A program made the position numbers and the translations under genes. This document shows positions 11,331 through 22,279 of a stretch of DNA of 64,000 bases, one piece after another. The stretch comes from Catenaria anguillulae PL171 (lineage: Eukaryota; Blastocladiomycota; Blastocladiomycetes; Blastocladiales; Catenariaceae): NCBI GenBank assembly GCA_002102555.1, contig MCFL01000020.1, positions 310,001-374,000 of the forward strand, given 5' to 3'. The notes under the pieces are model-generated. The model saw only the letters and a list, made by a program, of their open reading frames with translations, had not been told where the DNA came from and ran no database searches. Position 1 is the stretch's first letter; every line of letters begins with the position of its first letter.

Positions 11331-14081
11331 ATGGCTTCTTTACCTGACCTTCCATCGTCATTGCATTGCGACTTCTTTGCCGACTGTGGCCGTGCCTACG
11401 TTTCGAACTGCGACGATTGCGAAATCTGCTGCTGCGAAGAGCACCAGTCCCGTCACCACCCTGGTTGCCCCCAGTTTGCTTCTGGCCCTGACTCCAAACC
11501 AGATGCCACCAGTCAAGACCCTGATCACCAGCGTTTGGCCAAGGCATCATCCAAATCGCTGCCCGACAAGAACAAAAAGAGGAAGCTCAAGCAGACCACC
11601 TTGACTTCATTCGCCGTTCGGGTCACAAAGGAGGACATCGCCAATCAGCATGAACAAGCTCATGCCCGGCTCTCTGCCGCTCAGCAAGAACGCAAGGAGA
11701 AGGCTGCAGCCACGAAACTGCGCAAGGAGGCGGCCAAAAAGGAGCGCGCCCGCCTCCGCCAAATCAAGTGCCGCCAGCTGAAAAAGCAGCGCGAGATTGA
11801 GAGCGGGATTCGTGGTCTGGATGGCAAGATTAATGCCAAGAAGCGACGCGTACGTTGGTTGCAATGCTTGTCAAAGCTGCATTTGTCTCACCACTCGGTG
11901 CCGATCGACTTTTTTCACAGTTGGATGACGTGCTCCAAGATCATTCCGATTCTGCTGTTGGCAAGATTGTCGAGGAGAAGGCGTTTAAAACCAAACGGAC
12001 AAACTGGTTTGCGCCGCACCTTATTTACCTTATTGACCGCGAGCTCAACAAGTGGTCATCCCTTGATCGCATGGTTAATGCGCTCAAGCGGACCTACCCA
12101 GGCCTGTTCAACACGTTTCACAAGTCGTTTGTGTCCAAGTGGACTGACAAGGAGGATGGTAAGCTGAAATGGAAGCCAGCTGCCCTCTTGAAGGTCAAGG
12201 CCAGTAAGACCTACCTTACATCAGCCAAGGTTGGTCGGAAAGACATCTTGGCACCATACCCGGCTGTCAAGAATGAGCTTGTCACAGCTCTTCTCAACTT
12301 GCGTGCTGCTGGTACATTGCCTGCTTGCCAACCTGTTTTACCACCCAAGCTCACTTTTCTTTTGTCTACATCTCTACCAGGAACACCAATCAATTCCTCC
12401 ATCATCCGCCCATTTGTTCTTGGCCTGCTGCAGGCCCGATGCCCTCAAATCTTTGATGTACCTGTTGGCAACAAATCCGCTCCTTTCGTTGCCTCCCGCC
12501 AGTATGCTTCATACACTCTCAGGCCTGTTTTGCGAACAAATGAACCAGTCTCCTTTCTTACTGTTCTCCCTAATATCTTGTGTGTAGATGGATTCGCGCG
12601 TTTGTCGCTGAGAAACCGTTGAACTGGTCATTTCGAGTTGGAACAACGGCATCGCACAAGCTTCCATTGGATTGGCAAGAGCAAGCCATCAACTTTGTGC
12701 GTCATTGTGCCAAGATCGTGACCCTCAATCGCATCCCGGCCACTCAAGTCGTGAACTGGGACCAAACGGGTGTGTCATACACGCCTGTTGGCAACCAACG
12801 CACGTACGAGACAAGGAACTCGCGGGATGTATCCATCATTGGCAAGGAAGAGAAGCGCGCTTGTACGGCCACCTTGACGTCTGCCCTGTCCGGTGATGTG
12901 ACACCAGTTCAAGTCGTTTTCCCTGGCAAGACCAAACGCGCGCTGCCGTCAATTGACTCCGAAACCGTCTTGCCGGTGCCCTCAGGTAAGGCAGGCAATC
13001 ATTGGGCGAACTTTGATACGCTCAAGGACTATGTGACAACTGTTCTTGCGCGGTATTTGGTCAAGGCGTGTGAGAAGTCTGGAGTCAAGCACACACTCTT
13101 GATCTTCGATTGCTGGTCGGTGCACCGCACTGATGAGTTCCGCACGTTCCTCAAGCAGCACCTGGCAGACCTTGGCATCACAGCCCACATTCGGTATGTT
13201 CTCATCATTTTTTTCCGTTGGATCATTTGCATTGACATTATTTACCCTTATTTACCCGCTTGATCATGTCAAGGTTTGTCCCAGCCCACTTGACAGGCAA
13301 GTGCCAGCCGGCTGACGCAACCTTGCAACGTGTGTACAAGCATGCCGCCAAGCAGGCATGGTGCCAAGTATTCGCCGACATTGTCAAGAAGGAGATTGAC
13401 AATGGTGCAGACCCCAAGACGCTCAAGCTCGAAGAAGGCGTGGATGTCGTCCGTGACCGCCTGGCGCGTTGCATGGTCAAAGCTTTTGACAGCATCAATG
13501 ACCCAGAGATTGTCAAGGCGGCCTGGCGTGCATGCAAGGTTGGCGAATACTCGCTGGGCAGCATTTGTGACATGGAGTTTGGCTTGCGGTGCATCCGCGA
13601 GTTGGATGAGATTGAGCGCAGTGTGGGTGGTGCAGGTGCTGGTGAAGATGAGGACAAGGACAAGGACGAGGACGAGGACGAGGACGTGGGTTCCATGGAA
13701 ACCGCGTTTGGATCGTGGGATGATGGGGACGAGGTGACCGTGGATGAGTTGAAGCAGGCACTGATGGGTGGTGAGTGTGCCAATGGCGGTGAAGATGGAG
13801 GTGAGTTGCTGGCAACCGTTTTTGAAAGCCCAGTGCGTCACATCGCCTTTCCATCTGCTCTTGTCGGCTTTTTCTAAATAACTCATTTGTGCTGTGTGTA
13901 GGACACCGACTTGCCCTCCCGTGAGAGGATTAAGCTGAACCAACCCATGGTTCGAATTAATGTTCCTGGGTCTGTGCTTGATCCCGATTTGGACAGTGAC
14001 GACGAAAATGCCTGCTGGTCTGGGGACGACATTGACTCCTCAGTCCAGCTTCATATTGGCACCAAGGCTGTTCAGCAGTAA
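11331..14081 (+). CDS. DDE_1-type (pogo/CENP-B-like) transposase
   Basis: Exons are 11331-11849, 11921-12311, 12381-12501, 12588-13193, 13274-13832 and 13902-14081, giving 791 residues with frame kept at each GT-AG junction. The N-terminal 40 residues are Cys/His-rich (NCDDCEICCCEEH), possibly a zinc-binding module. A Lys/Arg-rich coiled segment follows, then a helix-turn-helix-like region with WIRAFV and LNWSFRVGTTASHKLP, typical of CENP-B/pogo DNA-binding arms. The catalytic core shows NWDQTGV (Asp about 402), LLIFDCWSVH (Asp about 518) and RFVPAHLTGKCQPAD (Asp about 560), matching the DDD triad of DDE_1 enzymes. The C-terminus is strongly acidic. All catalytic residues and splice sites look intact, so it may be active. 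It lies inside the larger element, either as part of it or as a nested insertion; no own terminal repeats were found. Confidence 0.82.
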
Positions 14082-14162
14082 CATGATTCGTCAACTGTGT
14101 CTATTTTGTATTTTATCTTAGTGGCCCAACCAATGTAGCACACCGTTTGGATCTAATACATC

Positions 14163-14905
14163 CACAGATCCGAGCCGAACAGTTTGGTCGACGGTACACC
14201 CATGAAGGCGTGCGAATTGAGCAATGCCATTGTGCGTGCGCGAGTAAATGAATTTCTGCGCATCTTTCTGTGCTAATGGCATGAGCATAGTCCGTCGGGA
14301 ACCTGGTTTAGTGCTTTCGCCGCGGCCGCCGCACAAGAAACACGTCCAGTTGCATTCACAGTTCCGAGTCAAACAGTTTGGTCGACGGTACACCCATGAA
14401 GGCGTGCGAATTGAGCAATGCCATTGTGCGTGCGCGAGTAAATGAATTTCTGCGCATCTTTCTGTGCTAATGGCATGAGCATAGTCCGTCGGGAACCTGG
14501 TTTGGTGCTTTCGCCGCGGCCGCCGCACAAGAAACACGTCCAGTTGCATTCACAGATCCGAGTCAAACAGTTTGGTCGACGGTACACCCATGAAGGCGTG
14601 CGAATTGAGCAATGCCATTGTGCGTGCGCGAGTAAATGAATTTCTGCGCATCTTTCTGTGCTAATGGCATGAGCATAGTCCGTCGGGAACCTGGTTTAGT
14701 GCTTTCGCCGCGGCCGCCGCACAAGAAACACGTCCAGTTGCATTCACAGATCCGAGTCAAACAGTTTGGTCGACGGTACACCCATGAAGGCGTGCGAATT
14801 GAGCAATGCCATTGTACGTGCCGAGTAAATAGATTTCTGCGCATCTTTCTGTGCTAATGGCATGAGCATAGTCCGTCGGGAACCTGGTTTGGTGCATGCG
14901 TTGCT
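14163..14905. repeat. Tandem array of 194-bp units
   Basis: Three full copies and a shorter fourth copy of a unit of about 194 bp, with boundaries near 14163, 14358, 14552 and 14746. Copies are nearly identical, and the NotI-like GCGGCCGC core recurs in each full copy. The array starts about 80 nt after the DDE transposase stop. The last copy is truncated and diverges near 14895. Open frames across it are repeat artefacts. Confidence 0.9.
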
Positions 14906-15936
14906 CGTGCAGCGCAGTAAACACTTCAGCAAGGGACATTCATTTGTGGACTCTCAAAAGGCTGGCGTGCCAAGGGTGCGGACAGACATTGACAGGAGCG
15001 AGCATATTCTCTACCTGAGGCTCAGACCAGATCTCAGGCCTGCTCCCGCAAGGTAGACAGGGCAAAAACCACATGTGGGCTGTCTGTGGGTCACGGATGA
15101 GGGTGAGTGAGACTGAGTTTCTATCAGGCTATACAAAACATGGCATGAAAAAATGTGTAGAGCATTGTGAAGTCAATCATGTCGCAGTTAGTATTCATGA
15201 AGACGCAGCGGCACTGTACGACTGAATGACTCTTTTAGGAGAACGCCGTGAATTGACGGCTGTCTACATATTCTCCGGCAGTAAAAAAAGTGGCAATCAT
15301 GACCAGTTTGCTGTCATCAAGAATCGAACCCGTGCCACCAGGGCAAGCGTCTTGGGCTTGTCCGTTGTACCAGAGAACCTCGCTTGGAGGCTCAACCTCG
15401 ACGTTTGTATTGGCCCTGGTTGTACATAAGGCTGCGTGTCCAGGATTGTTCTCGCTTGGAATGGACAGTCGCTCCACCCCTGGTCGCTCCTTTGCAAAAT
15501 GCCCCAGCCGTGTGTTGACACAGTTGCATTGCACCTCTCTGTGTGAGCCCTGTTCCCACCCTGCTATGGCTATGTGGTAAGTGTCACAACTTGCAAGGAT
15601 CAAGACATGTGTAGTGCCACTCTGTTTGATCAGTGTCCCATTCCCAAACCTGATCAGGCAAGGAAGATGAAGTTAATGTACAGCCTTCTAAGTAATGGGA
15701 GGCAGCCCTACCACGCTCAGCTAGACTTCTTGTTCCCTTCTCTGCTTGCCTATGCTTTGACAGGCTGGAAGTCGATCACTCATTGTTGCGTTTTAAACAA
15801 GCGTTTGTGTCCCACCCGTCAAGCCGGCCCGTTCTGGCTCGAGGGGCAGCGGTTCGAATCGCCCAGGTGGAGGCATCGATTTGTTGTTGGTGCCTTCTCC
15901 GCCTCTTGAAGACTCCGGCAAGGGGGTTTTGCTATT
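14906..15936. other. Spacer with Pol III box-like relics, no gene seen
   Basis: No open frame here shows coding bias. On the minus strand at 15383-15311 an A box (TGGTACAACGG) and B box (GGTTCGATTC) are spaced 42 nt apart, as in a tRNA. The arms do not pair, so this is at most a tRNA-derived relic. A second B-box match is at about 15849 on the plus strand. Confidence 0.4.
15311..15383 (-). pseudogene. tRNA-derived relic with A and B boxes
   Basis: The minus strand reads TGGTACAACGG, which fits the A-box consensus, then 31 nt later GGTTCGATTC, which fits the B box. The spacing equals that of a true tRNA. The acceptor stem and anticodon stem do not pair and the T stem has a mismatch and wobbles. 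It is best read as a degenerate tRNA or a SINE head. Confidence 0.3.
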
Positions 15937-18847
15937 TTATGTGACATGTCTCACGCAACAACGACAGCGTGACGGAAAATGATGGTCACAAAGCAACAAC
16001 GGCGCTGTGACAGTTTGCGACGAGGAACGGCGTGGCTGTGACATGTGACGGCAATGCAACAGACAAGGTGGGGTGTGACGTGTGACTGTTTCGACTATTC
16101 GCAGCACTACAGTATCCTTGAAGTTCTTCTGAAGGTCAGTTATTAACTTGACAAGGCGTTCTGTGACAAAGCACCAATGGTGCTGAAGTGGCCCATGCTG
16201 GCGAACAAGCTCGACCAAATGCAAAAGCAGATGAAATGTCACACGCATGAAGTTGAGTCGAGAGCTCTTGTGTCCATAAATGTGCGCCTCCAGTTGTTGA
16301 ATGAAGGTAAGGATGAGTGCATCAGCCTGTGCAAGAGTTTCATCCGTCACGGTCCGGACCATGAGTAGGCAAACACCTTGGACAAAGTTGTTGTACATCT
16401 GGGCAAAAATCAACTTGTTTTCATCCGCTAAAACAAGTCAATGAGCAAACTGTCAGTCAGTGAATGTCCTTCCCAGAAGCAAAGTAGAATTGAAGGGAAA
16501 ACATACGGCCCCATGCGTGATAATACAATGGGAGAGCATATAGCATCCCAAATAAGAGCCATTCGGATCCTTTCCATTGACCCCCAAGTTCTTTCGGGCA
16601 GCGACCAAATGGAGGTGGGATGTACTTGCCATTGAGTGCCAGGCACATGTTGATGAACTTGATGTCGTCCTTTGTGAAGAGGAATGGCATAGCTGGAAAC
16701 ATGAAATGTGTGAGAATTTGTTCTGCAACAGGAAAAATAGCAGAAAAGCAAACCTCCAACATGCTCAGCAGGACCCATTGGCTTGAGTGTGCCACAAAAG
16801 ATTTTGCATAGGTTTGGGATGACGTTTTCGCAAATGAGGTGGAATGGGTCAACAACTGCATATGTTGAAGGGTTCTTGCATAGGAGTAGAGTATCAAAGG
16901 CGGCTGGTCCATTGAGCCCACACGCTTTGCCAATATCCTCTTGCCCTTGTCGATTCCCGGCCAAAAGAGCAATCTTGCCAATGTGGAAGTTGTACCACTC
17001 ATCAGTCCGCTTGTGGAGGTTGGGTGGAAAGCAGTCAACTTCTGGACCATCCTGCCACTTCCCCCATAGGACCGGACGCTCTTGTACTGGTGGATTGGAT
17101 GCTGCGCGGTTTCCATTAGGAGCAAGCTCATATGGCTGTGTGTGTGCTGGGTAAAATGTATTGAAACCATCCCGTGCTTGCCTGATGCCTATGTTGACAC
17201 AAAATGTAGGTCAGTGTCTGATGTCAGCACAGGAGAGACAGGAACCAACCTGGAATGTAGCAATAGACACATGGGAACCAGGCATTGACACCACGCATGT
17301 TTGTCAGACTGTTCAATGCTGGGTAGTCACCTCCACCATGTATCACAAACACACGGCAGCGCACACGCTACACAATTGTCGATAATTCATTCATCAATCA
17401 GTGTTCACAGCAAAGAAATTGAGCGTCAAAACAACATACCTCGCCATTGACTGTGACGGGAAACCCGGCCTCCAGTCGTTGTAGCATATCAGCAATCTCC
17501 TCCATGCATTGTTGGAAACAACTTGGTTTGGGCTTGTTTGGGCCAGGAATGAATGCCACAATCGGTGTATTTTCAAACTGAATGCGATCCTCTGGGGGCA
17601 GGTTGAGAATGACTGCATGAAAGAACCATGCCTCATAAGTTCCGCTAATTCAGACACAATGACTCCATGGCAAGTGAGAATTGTGCACCACATGTTTGAA
17701 ATTTGTGATCGTACTTTTCGACCATATTGAGCCCATCACATCGAATTGCGACAAAGAGATCATATTGGGTCCGGTCATTGATTGTGTGGTTGACGGTGTT
17801 TTGAAAATGGGTGGCGTGCATGACATCAGTCTCGGTCCGGTGAGCTTCATCTGGGTGCCCTTCATGGATGCGCCAGCTATGACGGAGCTTGTGAGCCATT
17901 TCTGGATCTTTCCACATTGCAGAGATGCGTGGGGCCAATGGGAGGATGGCAAGCTTGCGCGTCCTCAAAGTTGATTGACATTCTGGGCATTGAACTGCAG
18001 GTGGAACAACAAAGCTGCATCCATTTGCACAAAATGCATGGATGATGGGTTCATATGGGACAACCCGGTTTAGGAATGCAGTTGTCTGAGCATCGGTGAA
18101 TGGTTTAGGACGGTTTGGGGTTCCTGATGATAGGGCATGAGGATATTCCCCCTCTAGACTGCGATAAAGGCGTTGCATGATTCGGTTGATCGTGGCGCGG
18201 GAAACGAAGTAGATGCATTCGAGGACTTTGAGGAGGATAAATATTTCCTTTTGACGGCGGCTGGTTGATGGATCTGGCCGTACACGATACTCGTCCATGT
18301 TCATCCATGGTTGTGCAGGAGGCTCAGGACTTGGGGAAGGGGATGGGGAGGGGGCAGGTGGCATCCGCAGTGCCTCTTGGCGCCTGCGCTCTTCTTCTTC
18401 TTGCCTTTCAAGGTCTAGTAGCTGATGCTCGACCTCAATTTCAGCATCCAGCTCCTGCAGACGGTGTAACCCTGCTTGCATTTGCTCGGCCATTTCGCGT
18501 TCACGCTCTGCCAAAAGGAGTTGCCGCTCAAGGTCTTGAACTCGCAAGTCCCCTTGCTGCTGCATCTGGAAGTCGAGTAACTCTTCTTGGAGCTGGTGTT
18601 CCTGTTCTCGCCTCTCCAGTTCGGCCCGCATACGCGCATGAAGCAAGGCTTGCATTCGCCTGTTTTCAATCAACGCCTGCAAACGAGGAGGCAAGTGTCC
18701 ATCATCCAAGATACGGGGCCGTCCAAGTGGCAGACGGGGTATATCCATGGCTTTTAAAAGATTGCGTAGAGTGTAAGGTGCTTTGAAATCCACAGTACAT
18801 CGATATCCACGATTTGGCACTAACTGATCCGGAAGTTGAGATGCCAT
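15937..18847 (-). CDS. Plavaka-like (CACTA-related, Tnp2-type) transposase
   Basis: Predicted exons are 18847-17715, 17644-17440, 17367-17250, 17188-16754, 16692-16507 and 16427-15937, giving 855 residues, all junctions in frame. The first 110 residues precede a long Gln/Glu/Arg-rich coiled coil, then a Pro/Ser linker. The catalytic part has the family's signatures: a Cys-containing motif NGCSFVVPPAVQCPEC, DLFVAIRCDGLN with the first acidic pocket, ILNLPPEDRIQFENT followed by FIPGPNKPKP, VIHGGGDYPAL, NAWFPCVYCYIPG, VVDPFHLICENVIP, and a C-terminal HLLLHLVELVRQHGP...ERLVKL block. These fit Plavaka/Tnp2 transposases of the CMC superfamily. The gene looks intact. The extreme C-terminus after about 16080 is less family-like, and another intron there is possible. 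Its start is 104 nt from that of the Gln-rich repeat gene. Confidence 0.82.
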
Positions 18848-18951
18848 GGATGCGGATGCTGCGAACAAGCACGCGCGTCTCGCGCGTCATACAACCCGAT
18901 CGTTAACCTGAGTCCATCGAAGGCCCATGTGCGTCTCAGGGATTGCTGTTG
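18848..18951. promoter_or_regulatory. Divergent promoter between Plavaka transposase and Gln-rich gene
   Basis: Only about 104 nt lie between the two divergent start codons. The two genes probably share control elements, which supports them acting as one transposition module. Confidence 0.5.
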
Positions 18952-21900
18952 ATGACACACCGGCGACGAGCCGGCTCTCCCACTCCCGCGAATGAGATCA
19001 TGAATCATTCTCCGGCCACAGATACCATGAATTCCGAGTACAATCCGTCGCCAGGAACACAAGGCAGCCGTACTCCAGGTGCCATCGCGCCCCCGCCGCC
19101 GCCTTCGTCCAACCAGTCGAATCTGCTCTTGGCTCATGCCACCAACACCCAATTCGATATGCCCGACATCTCACCGGGGACACCACTGGGTGCTATTGTC
19201 TCGGGCATGGGCACCTTCAACAACCTCGACGACATTGAAAGGTTTCTTGCGAGCACGTCCACCGCTGATCTCCAATCAATGTTGAGTTCAGTCGAAGGCC
19301 AAGCTCCAGCTGTGCACTATGCCCCGGCAGCCCCTCCGCCTGTCACCCCGCCCGCCATTGACGAGTATCAGCCCTTATTCAATACATATCCCGCTTTGCC
19401 GTCAACTCCCCTCATGCTGCTCCCTCCACCGACACATCCTGGTTCTTCGTCTCAAGATAATCAACAACCGATGGCCAGCGACGAAACAACCGATCAAGAT
19501 ACGACCATCGCGGGCGATTTATCGCAAGTAGGCCCCGTGACGTCCGTCGTTCCTGCTTTACCGGCTGTGTCAATTCTGACGGACCAACAGCCCCCATGGA
19601 CTTCGCTGGTGGCCTTCCGAGCCAATGTCGTCATGCAGGAGCCCAGTATGGATGTCGACGGGCGTGTTACGGAGCGGTACTTGATCAATGTCGAAGTACT
19701 TGCAACTGACCCTCCTGCCGTGTCAGACACCAAGGCACGGACCAATGAAACACGCACAACACTGCGTGACATTATCGCTCGGTTTCGTGTCGCGGACAAC
19801 GGCTTAGCTGGACATCACTTCGCCGCCCCGTACATCCCAAATGAATCGTTTGTTGCATTTTGTCATTGGTCAGCCGGTGATGTCGTCCATTTCCTAACAC
19901 CTTGCTATTCGCTTCCAGGTTGCCCGCATTCTTCAACATGGATCACCCAACACGGGACGCATTTGAACGGGTCACGCTGACGGTTGCAGACTCGATGGCA
20001 CGGGCAGAGTCAACCAATGCGGGCTTTGGGGCCGACATTTTTCGGATCCGCGAGATGCTCCGTGCGGCACTTGGGTCAAAGCGACAAATTCCCGATGGGG
20101 GCGTCACTCTCATGACGTACATGTTTCAGAATGGTACATTCCTTCACTACTTGACAATTTTTCAGCTCCATGACATCTGACACGTCCCATGTTTTGTGCC
20201 AGGCTATGCCCCCCGGCAGTTTCGCCTCGCACCACTTGATACATCTGATCCAAGATGGGTCCGATTCCGTGCAACGTTGCCATCACGCATCAAGGGTGTG
20301 CGCCCCATTCTTTTTGCGCTGAATGCGTTCGACCTGGTACCAGGCAGAGCGGGCAACCAGAAGGCGGACTCCATTGTGGTACGACCATTGGTAGCACATC
20401 ATTGTCCGGGGTCAGCATTCATACTAATTCCTCCATGTTCTCATCCAATATCCAACAGAAACGCCTAACCCATATCGCCAAGGAGCTCGCGGCAGACATG
20501 GAACTCGACCTCATTGATGCCTTTGTCCATCAAGGCTATCGGAACAAGCTCCATGTCGCCATGACTCGATTTGTTCCAGAGATCGGTGGTTTCCCACAAC
20601 TGCCAGCTGGTGGTACTTTGTTTGAGCACACTCTGCTCATGGTCGGAAAGGAATCGGAGGCCAAGAAGGGGCTCCGAAATGGTGTTGCGTCGGATGCACC
20701 CACTCCGTCTCGCCCCGCGCAACCACTCATACAATCATCAACTCCTGGTATGCCCTCTTTGGTGCAATCACCACAGTCGTCCAGTATTGCAGGGCATGCG
20801 TCATCCCCCTCGACAGCGCCCGCACCGTCAACCCTCTCCTCGGATCATGCACCATCATCATCACCACAACGTGCAACGTCTCGCGCGGCCGGAATCCCAA
20901 ATCATCTTGGCTTTCTGACACCCCGGACGGCACCGCTTTCCTCCGCTCGGCTTCCTCCCCCCCCTCCAACACACTCGACGCCGTCGCAGGCAGCGTCTTT
21001 CCGAAGCGCGGCCAGGGCGGCAACAAAAGCTGCACCTGCACGCCAGCCGCTTTCTCAAGCCTCGCGCCCGCCGCCCACAACAGCCGTGCCAGCAAGTCGT
21101 GCACAACTGGTCAGCTTGCACTCGCCTACGGAACACCAGCAAGTGCGCGGCCTGCTCCCGCAACCAGAGCACGCCCACGACGCGCTGCTGCAGCAGCTGC
21201 AAGTGCGCGGCCCGCTGCCTCAACACCAGCAAGTGCGCGGCCCGCCGCCGCAACAGCAACAAGTGCGCGGCCAGCCGCAGCAACAGCATCACGCCCACGA
21301 CCCGCTGCCGCAACAGCAACACGACGCGCTGCTGCAGCAGCTGCAAGTGCGCGGCCTGCTCCCGCAACCAGGGCACGCCCACGACGCGCTGCCGCAACAG
21401 CAGCAAGTGCGCGGCCAGCCGCAGCAACAGCATCACGCCCACGACCCGCTGCTGCAACAGCAACACGACGCGCTGCTGCAGCAGCTGCAAGTGCGCGGCC
21501 AGCCGCAGCAACAGCAGCAAGTGCGCGGCCAGCCGCAGCAACAGCAGCAAGTGCGCGGCCAGCCGCAGCAACAGCAGCAAGTGCGCGGCCAGCCGCAGCA
21601 ACAGCAGCAAGTGCGCGGCCAGCCGCAGCAACAGCAGCAAGTGCGCGGCCCGCTGCCTCAACACCAGCAAGTGCGCGGCCCGCCACAGCAACAGCAGCAC
21701 GCATACGCCGCGCCGCCGCCGCCGCAGCAAGTGCCAGGCCCGCTGCTGCAACCGCAGCACGCATACGTCGCGCCGCCGCAACAGCAGCACGCCCACGACG
21801 CGCTGCCGCAACAGCAGCAAGTGCGCGGCCCGCCACAGCAACAGCAGCACGCATACGACCCGCTGCTGCAACAGCAACACGACGCGCTGCTGCAGCAGCT

Positions 21901-22279
21901 GCAAGTGCGCGGCCAGCCGCAGCAACAGCAGCAAGTGCGCGGCCCGCCACAGCAACAGCAGCACGCATACGCCGCGCCGCCGCCGCCGCAGCAAGTGCCA
22001 GGCCCGCTGCTGCAACCGCAGCACGCATACGTCGCGCCGCCGCAACTGCAGCACGCCCACGACGCGCTGCCGCAACAGCAGCAAGTGCGCGGCCAGCCGC
22101 AGCAATGGCAACATGCACACGCTCCGCCGCCGCCGCCGCAGCAAGTGCCAGGCCCGCTGCTGCAACCGCAGCACGCATACGTCGCGCCGCCGCAACAACA
22201 ATGGCCACATGCCTACACCGACCGCCTTACCCATGGGCAAGCTCGGTTCAACCCTTATGCGCGACCATCCGATACATAG
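18952..22279 (+). CDS. Gln/Pro-rich repeat protein, possible transposition accessory factor
   Basis: Exons are 18952-19868, 19919-20133, 20203-20378 and 20459-22279, giving 1042 residues. The donor of intron 1 (GTCAGC) is weak; the others are good. The first 220 residues are disordered and Pro/Ser/Thr-rich. The middle, about residues 220-500, is an ordered domain of unknown family with blocks TSLVAFRANVVMQEPSMDVD, WVRFRATLPSRIKGVRPILF and LIDAFVHQGYRNKLHVAMTR. The last 370 residues are a repeat array of about ten-residue units such as QQVRGQPQQQ. The frame of the tail is fixed by the intron 3 junction (DSIV to KRLTHIAKE), not by openness, since several frames are open. By analogy with the second protein of plant CACTA elements it may bind subterminal repeats, but no homology shows this. 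Confidence 0.7.
21138..22185. repeat. In-gene tandem repeats encoding QQVRGQPQQQ-type units
   Basis: A roughly 1-kb array of 30- to 45-bp units built on CAAGTGCGCGGCC and CAGCAACAGCAG. Five consecutive near-identical 30-bp units lie at about 21500-21650. Larger blocks of about 270 bp are duplicated (about 21670-21790 and 21940-22060). Copy number is likely to vary between strains. Confidence 0.88.

Noticed and set aside
14118-14939. Series of 60- to 143-codon frames in both directions in the 194-bp array
   Set aside because: The same peptide recurs with each unit and has no features; these are repeat artefacts.
15826-15875. Possible tRNA on the plus strand (B box GGTTCGAATC)
   Set aside because: The A-box-like match is only 16 nt upstream and no cloverleaf can be drawn.
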